From Ottowia testudinis (GTDB lineage: Bacteria; Pseudomonadota; Gammaproteobacteria; Burkholderiales; Burkholderiaceae_C): 64,000 bases of DNA. The notes beneath the pieces were generated by a model, which had not been told where the DNA came from, did not search any database, and was given only the letters and a program-made list of their open reading frames with translations. The DNA lies in contig NZ_CP071796.1 of the NCBI RefSeq assembly GCF_017498525.1, positions 2,170,001 through 2,234,000 of the forward strand, written 5' to 3'. Both the position numbers and the translations under genes were made by a program. Each line of letters begins with the position of its first letter. Within the stretch, counting starts at the first letter, position 1. Shown in pieces: positions 18,444 to 27,436 of the stretch.

Positions 18444-21400
18444 GCGCCCCCGATCCACAGTTCGCCAGGCACCCAGTCGGGGCAATCGCATCCCTGCGCG
18501 TCCACCACCCGGTAACGCTGGTTGGGCAGGGGCTTGCCGTAGGGGATGGAGCGCCAGTGCGCTGGCAGCGGCAGTGTGACGTCGTGGGCGTTCGACCAGA
18601 TCGCAGCTTCCGTGGCACCGCCCATCGCCACCAGCTTCACTTGCGCACCTGTCTTCGCCATCAGCCGCCCGGGCAGGTCCAGCCCGATCCAGTCGCCCGA
18701 CAGGAAGGCCTGCTCGAATGGCAGCGGCCGCGGGTCGGCCTCGGCCATCACCAGCAGCATGTCCAGCAGCACCGGCACCGAGTTCCACAGCGTCACCCCA
18801 TGGCGGTATACCAGTTCCAGCCAGGCTCCGGCATCGCGCCGCTGCCCTTCCTCCAGCAGCACCACCGCGCCCCCGGCGCCGAGTACGCCGAACAGGTCAT
18901 ACACCGACAGGTCGAAGTCCAGCGACGATACCGCCAGCACCCGGCTGTCGGCATGGATACCGTAGCGCTGGTTCAGCGCGTCGATGGTGTTGGCCGTGGC
19001 TGCGTGCGCCATCTCCACGCCCTTGGGCTCGCCCGTGGAGCCCGAGGTGAAGATGATGTAGGCGCTGCTGTCGGCTGCCACCTCCACGGGCGCGCTCAGC
19101 GGGGGTATTCTTGTGCCGCCATCACGTCCAGCCGACGCGTGCCGTCGCGGGTCTCGTCGTTCAGATGTTGGGCGTCGGTCAGCACCCAGCGGATGTCGGC
19201 CGCGGCGTGGATCTTTGCTTGCCGCGCCGCCGGCTGGTGCACGCCCACCGGCACGTAGCAGCCTCCGGCGGCCAGCACGCCGAACACCGCAACGACCTGT
19301 TCCACCCCGCGCGGCAGGCTCACCGCCACCGGCTCGCCCGCCACCACGCCATGGCGCTGCAGGAGCGCAGCCACGCGCAGCGCGCGCTCGGCCAGTTCGC
19401 CGTAGCTCACTGCCGCGTCGCCCGCCAGCAGCGCCGTGCGCCGCGGGCTGCGCGCGGCCACCTCGAACAGGCCGTCGTGCAGGCAGTGCGCTCTGCGCAG
19501 CGCCTGCGTCCGGTTGGCTGCCTCCCGTGCCTTCGCCTGATGCGCCAGCAGAGAAGGCGACGCGGGCTGCTCCCAGTATTCCGCCCATTGCCGGAGGGAC
19601 TGCATGAAACCTTTAAACATGTCATCGAGCAAGCCTTCCGGGAACAGCGCATCCACGCCATCCCAGGAGACGAGCAGCTCGCCACGATGCTCATACATCT
19701 GGTGGTCCAGCCAGACTTGTGGAGTCTCCGAGAGGCCGCCGTGTGCCAGTTCGGGGAATCCCAAGGGCATCACATCGAACAGGGTGTCAGCCATGCCCAG
19801 AGTGCTGGTGAACACGATCGGCAGAGCAGCCGCTGTGATGTCCATCCCTTTCGCGCGCTCACGCTGCACCCAGATGGACGAAACTTCTCGATATTCCAGA
19901 GCCTCGACGATCTCCTGCTGCATATGACGGGCCACTTCGAGAAGGCTCTGGCCTGGCTGCGCGCGGTAAACCACCGGAGCCAAGGCGGTGAAGTCACCCA
20001 CCACGCGGCTGATGTCCCGGTGCACTGGCTGACGATCAAACCGCGTCAGATTGAGCGTGTGCGCCGCACCGCCGCTCCAACGGCTCAGAATCTCCCCATA
20101 AAGGGCAAGAACCAGCACGGAAGCAGTGATGCCGTGATCCCGCGCCAGCCCTTTCAACCGATCCCAGCACTTCCGATCCACTACGGCCGTCCGGCGGGAG
20201 AACTGCACCTTGGAAAGCGTGCGGGGATCACGAACAATCGGCAGAGCAGCTGCCGACGGCAACTCCGGCAGGCGCTTGCGCCAATACTGCTCGGAACGCG
20301 CCAGCTTCTCCGAGTCGGGTTGCACTTGCATCACATAGTCACGGAACGACAACTCAATGCCTGGGAGCGCCACATCCGGTTCCTGATACAAGGCCGCCAA
20401 TTCCTGTACCAGCACCTTGATGCTGTAGCCATCCAAAGTTATGTAGTTGAACAGCAGCCCGAGGCGACAGCGGTGGACACCATAGTGGACGATGCGCGCG
20501 GCAAACAGAGCCACAGCCTTTCCCAGAACGTTCTCTCGCCACCAACGCTGCAAATCTTCGCAAGCCAAGGCCAGGTCGGCAGCGTGACCATTGGAAACGT
20601 GGACGTGACCCACTGTCTCTATGGGCAGGATGCGTTGCCGACCCTGCTCGTCAATGGCCGCTCTTAGCATTTCATGGCGGGCCAGGAGGCGATCGCAGGC
20701 ACGCTGCAGTCGGCCAGGATCCATTGGCACGCCATCGAACTCCAGCAGATAGCGGGTGCCGCAGTTCAGCGGCAGGCCTGGTGACTGCCCCATCCAATAG
20801 GCGCGCTGCACCTCGGTCAAGGGGAAGGGCTCATGGCGATGCGCCGGGTCGGCCACCACCTCGATGGGACGTTCTGCCGCAGTCGCCTCCAAGCCGGCAG
20901 CAAAGTCCATCAGGCGTGGATGCGCGAACAGCCGCCGCAGCGGCTGGGCCGCGCCCAGGCCTTCGTCGCGCAGCGCCGCCACCACCTGCGTGGCCAGCAG
21001 GCTGTCGCCACCGAGTGCGAAGAAGCTGCTCTCGCGCCCTACGCGCTCGCAATCGAGCAGGCGTTGCCAGACCTGCGCGACGCGGCGCTCGACATCGGTC
21101 TGCGGCGGCGTCCAGGTCTGCTCGACGCTTGCGCCGCGCTCGACCAGCAGGTCAGCCACGCGCTTGCGGTCGACCTTGCCGTTGGCGCTCAGCGGCAACG
21201 CCTCGATCGTCAGCACCTGCGCCGGTACCATGTAGTCCGGCAGCAGCCGCTGCAGTTCCTTGCGGATGACTTCGCCGTCGAGCGTCTCTTCCCCGTCGGC
21301 CGGCATCACCGCCGCCGCCAGGGTCGGCGGAGCGCCTACCGTCACCGCCACCGCATGGCCCACCTGCGGCAGGCTGACCAGCGCCGCCTCGATTTCACCG

Positions 21401-24400
21401 AGTTCGATGCGGTGGCCCCGTACCTTGACCTGGTGGTCGAGCCGGCCCAGGAACTCCAGGTTTCCGTCGGGCCAGTAGCGGCCCCGGTCGCCTGTGCGGT
21501 ACCAGCGTTCGCCGCCATATTCGACGAAGCGCTCGGCGGTCAGCGCCGCATCGCCCCGGTATCCCTTGGCCACCCCCGCGCCCCCGATCCACAGTTCGCC
21601 AGGCACCCAGTCGGGGCAATCGCATCCCTGCGCGTCCACCACCCGGTAACGCTGGTTGGGCAGGGGCTTGCCGTAGGGGATGGAGCGCCAGTGCGCTGGC
21701 AGCGGCAGTGTGACGTCGTGGGCGTTCGACCAGATCGCAGCTTCCGTGGCACCGCCCATCGCCACCAGCTTCACTTGCGCACCTGTCTTCGCCATCAGCC
21801 GCCCGGGCAGGTCCAGCCCGATCCAGTCGCCCGACAGGAAGGCCTGCTCGAATGGCAGCGGCCGCGGGTCGGCCTCGGCCATCACCAGCAGCATGTCCAG
21901 CAGCACCGGCACCGAGTTCCACAGCGTCACCCCATGGCGGTATACCAGTTCCAGCCAGGCTCCGGCATCGCGCCGCTGCCCTTCCTCCAGCAGCACCACC
22001 GCGCCCCCGGCGCCGAGTACGCCGAACAGGTCATACACCGACAGGTCGAAGTCCAGCGACGATACCGCCAGCACCCGGCTGTCGGCATGGATACCGTAGC
22101 GCTGGTTCAGCGCGTCGATGGTGTTGGCCGTGGCTGCGTGCGCCATCTCCACGCCCTTGGGCTCGCCCGTGGAGCCCGAGGTGAAGATGATGTAGGCGCT
22201 GCTGTCGGCTGCCACCTCCACGGGCGCGCTCAGCGGGGGGTATTCTTGTGCCGCCATCACGTCCAGCCGACGCGTGCCGTCGCGGGTCTCGTCGTTCAGA
22301 TGTTGGGCGTCGGTCAGCACCCAGCGGATGTCGGCCGCGGCGTGGATCTTTGCTTGCCGCGCCGCCGGCTGGTGCACGCCCACCGGCACGTAGCAGCCTC
22401 CGGCGGCCAGCACGCCGAACACCGCAACGACCTGTTCCACCCCGCGCGGCAGGCTCACCGCCACCGGCTCGCCCGCCACCACGCCATGGCGCTGCAGGAG
22501 CGCAGCCACGCGCAGCGCGCGCTCGGCCAGTTCGCCGTAGCTCACTGCCGCGTCGCCCGCCAGCAGCGCCGTGCGCCGCGGGCTGCGCGCGGCCACCTCG
22601 AACAGGCCGTCGTGCAGGCAGTGCGCTCTGCGCAGCGCCTGCGTCCGGTTGGCTGCCTCCCGTGCCTTCGCCTGATGCGCCAGCAGCGGAATGGCCAGCG
22701 GCTTGGCCCAATCCTGATCCAACAGTGTTCGAAGCAAAGCCGCATAGGCCGCAAACATCTCGTCGAGCAGACCTTGGGGAAACAGGGGCTCAACGGCATC
22801 CCAGGAGAGCGACAGTTCGCCCTGGTATTCATACACTTGATGATCCAGCCACACCTGCGGCGTGGCGGATAGCCCGCCGGGTACCAAGGTTGGGAAGCCT
22901 GGCGGAGACTGCTCGAACAAACCGCCGCCAAGCCCGAGCGTACTGGTGAACACCACGGGCAACGCTGCGGTGGCCATGTTCATGGTACGGGCGCGCTCGC
23001 GCTGCACCCAGATGGACGAGATTTCCCGGTGCTCAAGGGCTTCGGCAATCCCTTCCTGGGTAGCCCTCGCCTGCGACAACAGGCCCTCGCCATGGGCGTC
23101 ATGAAAAGCCACCGGCGCCAGCGACGTGAAGTCTCCGAGCACACGCTGGACATCTGGATGCACGCTCTGGCGGTCAAACAAGGTGAGGTTGAGGGTGAAG
23201 TCCGAACCACCGCTCCAAGCGCGAATCACCCGGCCGTAAGCCACCAGCAGCAACACCGAAGGCGTGATGTGGTGGGCCCGCGCCTTTTCTTTCAGACGCA
23301 GCCATGTGGATGCATCAATGCGGGCTTCACGGCGCTTGAAGTCCGTCGCACTCAAGCTCGCCGGATCCGCAACCAGTGGCAAGGCAGGTGCCAGCGGCAA
23401 TGTCTCCAGCCGCTGTCGCCAGAAGGCTTCAGCACGAGCTAACCGATTGACGTCGGGGCGGACCTGATTGACATAGTCCCGGAAGGACAGCTTCAAGACA
23501 GGCAATGCCGCCTGCGGATCCACATAAAGCTTGGCCAATTGCTCCAGCAGCAGCTTGATGCTGAAGCCGTCCAGAATGAGATAGTCGAGGATGATGCCGA
23601 TGCGGCAACGGTCATTGCCGTAGCGGAATGCGTGGATCTCGAATGGCGGCCAGTGCGCTGCTGCATCCCGGTGGGTAGACAGCTGATGCCAACGAAGACG
23701 TAGCTGGCGCTGGGCTGCTTCCGCCGAATCATCGGACTCGTACTCCAATACGTGGCTGCAGATGATGCGTTGGAAGGGAACCTGCGCAAGAATCCGTTGC
23801 TGGCCGCTGTCATCGACCACCGCCCTCATCATTTCGTGGTGCTGAATCAAGCGATTCCATGCCTGCTCCAAGCAGCCCAGATCAACCGCCGCACCGTCCA
23901 GCTCGAGAAGGTATTGAGTGCCGCAGTTCAGCGGCAGGCCTGGTGACTGCCCCATCCAATAGGCGCGCTGCACCTCGGTCAAGGGGAAGGGCTCATGGCG
24001 ATGCGCCGGGTCGGCCACCACCTCGATGGGACGTTCTGCCGCAGTCGCCTCCAAGCCGGCAGCAAAGTCCATCAGGCGTGGATGCGCGAACAGCCGCCGC
24101 AGCGGCTGGGCCGCGCCCAGGCCTTCGTCGCGCAGCGCCGCCACCACCTGCGTGGCCAGCAGGCTGTCGCCACCGAGTGCGAAGAAGCTGCTCTCGCGCC
24201 CTACGCGCTCGCAATCGAGCAGGCGTTGCCAGACCTGCGCGACGCGGCGCTCGACATCGGTCTGCGGCGGCGTCCAGGTCTGCTCGACGCTTGCGCCGCG
24301 CTCGACCAGCAGGTCAGCCACGCGCTTGCGGTCGACCTTGCCGTTGGCGCTCAGCGGCAACGCCTCGATCGTCAGCACCTGCGCCGGTACCATGTAGTCC

Positions 24401-27400
24401 GGCAGCAGCCGCTGCAGTTCCTTGCGGATGACTTCGCCGTCGAGCGTCTCTTCCCCGTCGGCCGGCATCACCGCCGCCGCCAGGGTCGGCGGAGCGCCTA
24501 CCGTCACCGCCACCGCATGGCCCACCTGCGGCAGGCTGACCAGCGCCGCCTCGATTTCACCGAGTTCGATGCGGTGGCCCCGTACCTTGACCTGGTGGTC
24601 GAGCCGGCCCAGGAACTCCAGGTTTCCGTCGGGCCAGTAGCGGCCCCGGTCGCCTGTGCGGTACCAGCGTTCGCCGCCATATTCGACGAAGCGCTCGGCG
24701 GTCAGCGCCGCATCGCCCCGGTATCCCTTGGCCACCCCGCGCCCCCGATCCACAGTTCGCCAGGCACCCAGTCGGGGCAATCGCATCCCTGCGCGTCCAC
24801 CACCCGGTAACGCTGGTTGGGCAGGGGCTTGCCGTAGGGGATGGAGCGCCAGTGCGCTGGCAGCGGCAGTGTGACGTCGTGGGCGTTCGACCAGATCGCA
24901 GCTTCCGTGGCACCGCCCATCGCCACCAGCTTCACTTGCGCACCTGTCTTCGCCATCAGCCGCCCGGGCAGGTCCAGCCCGATCCAGTCGCCCGACAGGA
25001 AGGCCTGCTCGAATGGCAGCGGCCGCGGGTCGGCCTCGGCCATCACCAGCAGCATGTCCAGCAGCACCGGCACCGAGTTCCACAGCGTCACCCCATGGCG
25101 GTATACCAGTTCCAGCCAGGCTCCGGCATCGCGCCGCTGCCCTTCCTCCAGCAGCACCACCGCGCCCCCGGCGCCGAGTACGCCGAACAGGTCATACACC
25201 GACAGGTCGAAGTCCAGCGACGATACCGCCAGCACCCGGCTGTCGGCATGGATACCGTAGCGCTGGTTCAGCGCGTCGATGGTGTTGGCCGTGGCTGCGT
25301 GCGCCATCTCCACGCCCTTGGGCTCGCCCGTGGAGCCCGAGGTGAAGATGATGTAGGCGCTGCTGTCGGCTGCCACCTCCACGGGCGCGCTCAGCGGGGG
25401 TATTCTTGTGCCGCCATCACGTCCAGCCGACGCGTGCCGTCGCGGGTCTCGTCGTTCAGATGTTGGGCGTCGGTCAGCACCCAGCGGATGTCGGCCGCGG
25501 CGTGGATCTTTGCTTGCCGCGCCGCCGGCTGGTGCACGCCCACCGGCACGTAGCAGCCTCCGGCGGCCAGCACGCCGAACACCGCAACGACCTGTTCCAC
25601 CCCGCGCGGCAGGCTCACCGCCACCGGCTCGCCCGCCACCACGCCATGGCGCTGCAGGAGCGCAGCCACGCGCAGCGCGCGCTCGGCCAGTTCGCCGTAG
25701 CTCACTGCCGCGTCGCCCGCCAGCAGCGCCGTGCGCCGCGGGCTGCGCGCGGCCACCTCGAACAGGCCGTCGTGCAGGCAGTGCGCTCTGCGCAGCGCCT
25801 GCGTCCGGTTGGCTGCCTCCCGTGCCTTCGCCTGATGCGCCAGCAGAGCGATCGAAACAGGTTGCCGCCAATGTGCCGCATCCTCGGCCAACCACTCAAG
25901 AAGGCCGAAATAGGCGCGAAACATGTCGTCAAGCAGCCCCGCAGGAAATAGCTCTTCGACAGCATCCCAAGCGAGCAACAGGCCGTCATCATCCTCATAG
26001 ACCTGATGGTCCAGCCAGACCTGAGGGGTCTGAGACACCATGTAATTCAGATTGCCTAGAGCAGCCTTGCATGCCCCGGTGAGCAGTTGCGTCCCAAGAT
26101 TGCAGGCAAAGACCACCGGAGCGGCCACGCCTTGTGCCGCCCCTTCTTTGACCAGATCTCGCTGGACATTGACCGCCGAATAGGCTGCGTGGGCAACATC
26201 GAGGTGAAATTGCTTCTGGATATTCCGCGCGCGCTCAAGGAAAGAACCTCGGACACGACAGTCACATTGCAACAGCAACAGATTGGTGAAATCCGCTACG
26301 ACATGCTCGATTCCGGGATGATCGGTCTTGCGGTCGAACAGCGGCAGGTTCAGCACAAAGTGCGGCTCGGCACTCCAGCGAGCCAGAATTTCGGCATAGG
26401 CAGACACCAGCACCATCGCAGGCGTCACCTGTCCGACCGCTGCAAAGCCGCGCAGCGCCTGCCAGGATGCCGCGGCCAATCGATGCTGGCGCCGTGCGAA
26501 GCGGGGGCGTTCGACAAGAACAGGGTCTTTGATCAGCGGTAGCTGCGGGCCACCAGGCAACTGCGGCAGACGCGCTCGCCAATGCTCCCGTGCCGTCTCG
26601 CGTTGTGCGCGATCGCGCTCGTGCTCCAGTGTAAGGTAGCGGGAGAAGCACCACATGGGATCGGCAGGCACCGCCCCTCCCGTGTAGGCGGCGGCCAGAT
26701 CACGCAACAGAATCTGCAGACTCTGCACATCAGCCACCAGGAGATCAATATCGAAATGAACACGCGTCTCGCCGTGCGGTCGCAGCGACAATTCCAGACC
26801 AGCGACTTGCCCAGCCTCCACGTCCAGGCGTCGGTGCGATAGTCGCTCCCGTACAGCCCTCAGATGCGCGCCAGCCTCCTCGACGGGAAGTGAACGAAGG
26901 TCGTGAACAACCAGGGCCGGAAACACGATGTCATCCGAAATAATCTGCGCACCGGCTTCGGTGAAGCGGGCCCGCAACATGCCATGCCGCTCGAAAAGCA
27001 GCCGCCATGCTGCCTCCAGGCGCTCCGGGCACACCCCTCGGCCATCGATCTCCAGATAGGCATGGCACCCCACGCCGCCCAGCGGCTGCCCATCTTGGCG
27101 ACCAATCCAATATGCATGCTGCACGTCGGTCAAGCCGAACGGCTGCCCCGTGTGAGGGCGATCCGCCACCGGCAGCGGCGGTGCCGCGCCCCCCGGCATC
27201 GCTGCGGAAATCGGGCCAGCGCCCAGCATCCCCCGCCAGTTGCGCAGCGTCGGCCGCTCGATCAACTGAGCAAATGTCACTGTGGCCCCGGCGCGACGCC
27301 ACAGGTTGACCAATCGCATGATGTGCAAGGAATCCAGGCCCAGTTCGATGAGGTTGTCGTCATCGCGTCCATGCAGCGGCACCTGCACCAGTGCCTGCAC

Positions 27401-27436
27401 AGCGGCCAACCAATCGACCTCCATGGCGTTCGTCAT
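17682..27436 (-). CDS. NRPS1: ArCP-(Cy-A-PCP)x3, interrupted by four one-base frameshifts
   Basis: If four missing bases are restored, this region encodes one protein of 3252 residues. Order: aryl carrier domain (about 1-75, ELGLDSLH); Cy1 (95-525, DLLVAD); A1-PCP1 (530-1130); Cy2 (1140-1580, DYLILD); A2-PCP2; Cy3 (2200-2625, NYITLD with Asn at the first position); A3-PCP3. A1-A3 are identical and carry D-L-Y-N-F-S-M-I-W, close to known cysteine codes. No epimerase or methyltransferase is embedded in the A domains. Breaks are one G missing at 25396-25400 and 19101-19105 and one C missing at 24735-24738 and 18440-18443; the second copy has no breaks. The start ATG at 27436 shares one base with the stop of the salicylate gene. 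It may be intact in the organism if the breaks are assembly errors. Confidence 0.85.
18010..19551 (-). repeat. A repeat copy 3 (1542 bp, two frameshifts)
   Basis: Covers A3 only and stops before PCP3. It carries the same G5 (19101-19105) and C4 (18440-18443) changes as copy 1, and its 1542-bp length equals the matching part of copy 1 (24305-25846); the same part of copy 2 is 1544 bp. Confidence 0.9.
19096..24738 (-). CDS. NRPS1 open segment 3: end of A1 to start of A3
   Basis: The longest unbroken stretch of NRPS1. It enters sense at [17 protein letters not shown] after the C4 tract (24735-24738), runs through PCP1 (GGDSL), Cy2 (DYLILD), the only unbroken adenylation domain (A2), PCP2 and Cy3 (NYITLD), and ends at QEYPR-stop after the G5 tract at 19101-19105. 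The frame is open upstream to 25083, but that part is out-of-frame sequence. Confidence 0.65.
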   Translation of the reverse strand, partial: GVAKGYRGDAALTAERFVEYGGERWYRTGDRGRYWPDGNLEFLGRLDHQVKVRGHRIELGEIEAALVSLPQVGHAVAVTVGAPPTLAAAVMPADGEETLDGEVIRKELQRLLPDYMVPAQVLTIEALPLSANGKVDRKRVADLLVERGASVEQTWTPPQTDVERRVAQVWQRLLDCERVGRESSFFALGGDSLLATQVVAALRDEGLGAAQPLRRLFAHPRLMDFAAGLEATAAERPIEVVADPAHRHEPFPLTEVQRAYWMGQSPGLPLNCGTQYLLELDGAAVDLGCLEQAWNRLIQHHEMMRAVVDDSGQQRILAQVPFQRIICSHVLEYESDDSAEAAQRQLRLRWHQLSTHRDAAAHWPPFEIHAFRYGNDRCRIGIILDYLILDGFSIKLLLEQLAKLYVDPQAALPVLKLSFRDYVNQVRPDVNRLARAEAFWRQRLETLPLAPALPLVADPASLSATDFKRREARIDASTWLRLKEKARAHHITPSVLLLVAYGRVIRAWSGGSDFTLNLTLFDRQSVHPDVQRVLGDFTSLAPVAFHDAHGEGLLSQARATQEGIAEALEHREISSIWVQRERARTMNMATAALPVVFTSTLGLGGGLFEQSPPGFPTLVPGGLSATPQVWLDHQVYEYQGELSLSWDAVEPLFPQGLLDEMFAAYAALLRTLLDQDWAKPLAIPLLAHQAKAREAANRTQALRRAHCLHDGLFEVAARSPRRTALLAGDAAVSYGELAERALRVAALLQRHGVVAGEPVAVSLPRGVEQVVAVFGVLAAGGCYVPVGVHQPAARQAKIHAAADIRWVLTDAQHLNDETRDGTRRLDVMAAQEYPPLSAPVEVAADSSAYIIFTSGSTGEPKGVEMAHAATANTIDALNQRYGIHADSRVLAVSSLDFDLSVYDLFGVLGAGGAVVLLEEGQRRDAGAWLELVYRHGVTLWNSVPVLLDMLLVMAEADPRPLPFEQAFLSGDWIGLDLPGRLMAKTGAQVKLVAMGGATEAAIWSNAHDVTLPLPAHWRSIPYGKPLPNQRYRVVDAQGCDCPDWVPGELWIGGAGVAKGYRGDAALTAERFVEYGGERWYRTGDRGRYWPDGNLEFLGRLDHQVKVRGHRIELGEIEAALVSLPQVGHAVAVTVGAPPTLAAAVMPADGEETLDGEVIRKELQRLLPDYMVPAQVLTIEALPLSANGKVDRKRVADLLVERGASVEQTWTPPQTDVERRVAQVWQRLLDCERVGRESSFFALGGDSLLATQVVAALRDEGLGAAQPLRRLFAHPRLMDFAAGLEATAAERPIEVVADPAHRHEPFPLTEVQRAYWMGQSPGLPLNCGTRYLLEFDGVPMDPGRLQRACDRLLARHEMLRAAIDEQGRQRILPIETVGHVHVSNGHAADLALACEDLQRWWRENVLGKAVALFAARIVHYGVHRCRLGLLFNYITLDGYSIKVLVQELAALYQEPDVALPGIELSFRDYVMQVQPDSEKLARSEQYWRKRLPELPSAAALPIVRDPRTLSKVQFSRRTAVVDRKCWDRLKGLARDHGITASVLVLALYGEILSRWSGGAAHTLNLTRFDRQPVHRDISRVVGDFTALAPVVYRAQPGQSLLEVARHMQQEIVEALEYREVSSIWVQRERAKGMDITAAALPIVFTSTLGMADTLFDVMPLGFPELAHGGLSETPQVWLDHQMYEHRGELLVSWDGVDALFPEGLLDDMFKGFMQSLRQWAEYWEQPASPSLLAHQAKAREAANRTQALRRAHCLHDGLFEVAARSPRRTALLAGDAAVSYGELAERALRVAALLQRHGVVAGEPVAVSLPRGVEQVVAVFGVLAAGGCYVPVGVHQPAARQAKIHAAADIRWVLTDAQHLNDETRDGTRRLDVMAAQEYPR
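20756..22686 (-). repeat. A-PCP repeat copy 2 (1931 bp, in frame)
   Basis: Covers A2, PCP2 and the first residues of Cy3. It has G6 at 22235-22240 and C5 at 21573-21577, so the adenylation domain reads through. The edges are sharp: flanking Cy sequences are only homologous, not identical, to those around copy 1. Confidence 0.9.
23918..25846 (-). repeat. A-PCP repeat copy 1 (1929 bp, two frameshifts)
   Basis: Covers A1, PCP1 and the first residues of Cy2. Identical to copy 2 as far as I can read, except for one fewer G (25396-25400) and one fewer C (24735-24738). The length difference of exactly two bases from copy 2 agrees with this. Confidence 0.9.
25391..27436 (-). CDS. NRPS1 open segment 1: ArCP, Cy1 and start of A1
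   Basis: The uninterrupted frame from the start ends at QEYPR-stop, just after the G5 tract at 25396-25400. It encodes the aryl carrier domain that should receive salicylate, the complete first Cy domain ([15 protein letters not shown]), and A1 through the A2 core. The A1 core with [14 protein letters not shown] continues in another frame (about 25395-24740). As read, this product could accept salicylate but not activate cysteine. Confidence 0.7.
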   Translation of the reverse strand: MTNAMEVDWLAAVQALVQVPLHGRDDDNLIELGLDSLHIMRLVNLWRRAGATVTFAQLIERPTLRNWRGMLGAGPISAAMPGGAAPPLPVADRPHTGQPFGLTDVQHAYWIGRQDGQPLGGVGCHAYLEIDGRGVCPERLEAAWRLLFERHGMLRARFTEAGAQIISDDIVFPALVVHDLRSLPVEEAGAHLRAVRERLSHRRLDVEAGQVAGLELSLRPHGETRVHFDIDLLVADVQSLQILLRDLAAAYTGGAVPADPMWCFSRYLTLEHERDRAQRETAREHWRARLPQLPGGPQLPLIKDPVLVERPRFARRQHRLAAASWQALRGFAAVGQVTPAMVLVSAYAEILARWSAEPHFVLNLPLFDRKTDHPGIEHVVADFTNLLLLQCDCRVRGSFLERARNIQKQFHLDVAHAAYSAVNVQRDLVKEGAAQGVAAPVVFACNLGTQLLTGACKAALGNLNYMVSQTPQVWLDHQVYEDDDGLLLAWDAVEELFPAGLLDDMFRAYFGLLEWLAEDAAHWRQPVSIALLAHQAKAREAANRTQALRRAHCLHDGLFEVAARSPRRTALLAGDAAVSYGELAERALRVAALLQRHGVVAGEPVAVSLPRGVEQVVAVFGVLAAGGCYVPVGVHQPAARQAKIHAAADIRWVLTDAQHLNDETRDGTRRLDVMAAQEYPR

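Noticed and set aside
20833-22872. A 679-codon plus-strand frame opposite NRPS1
   Set aside because: It is the antisense shadow of the GC-rich repeat: the translation is Arg/His/Gln-rich, repeats in part at 23995-24810, and has no ribosome-binding site or family resemblance.
18010-25846. CRISPR or satellite-type array
   Set aside because: The repeats are 1.5-1.9 kb, coding and only three in number; they are adenylation domains, not an array.
17682-27436. Embedded epimerase or methyltransferase in the A domains, as in PchE or PchF
   Set aside because: The spacing between core motifs A8 and A10 is normal ([11 protein letters not shown] to NGKVDRK about 75 residues), leaving no room for an inserted domain.
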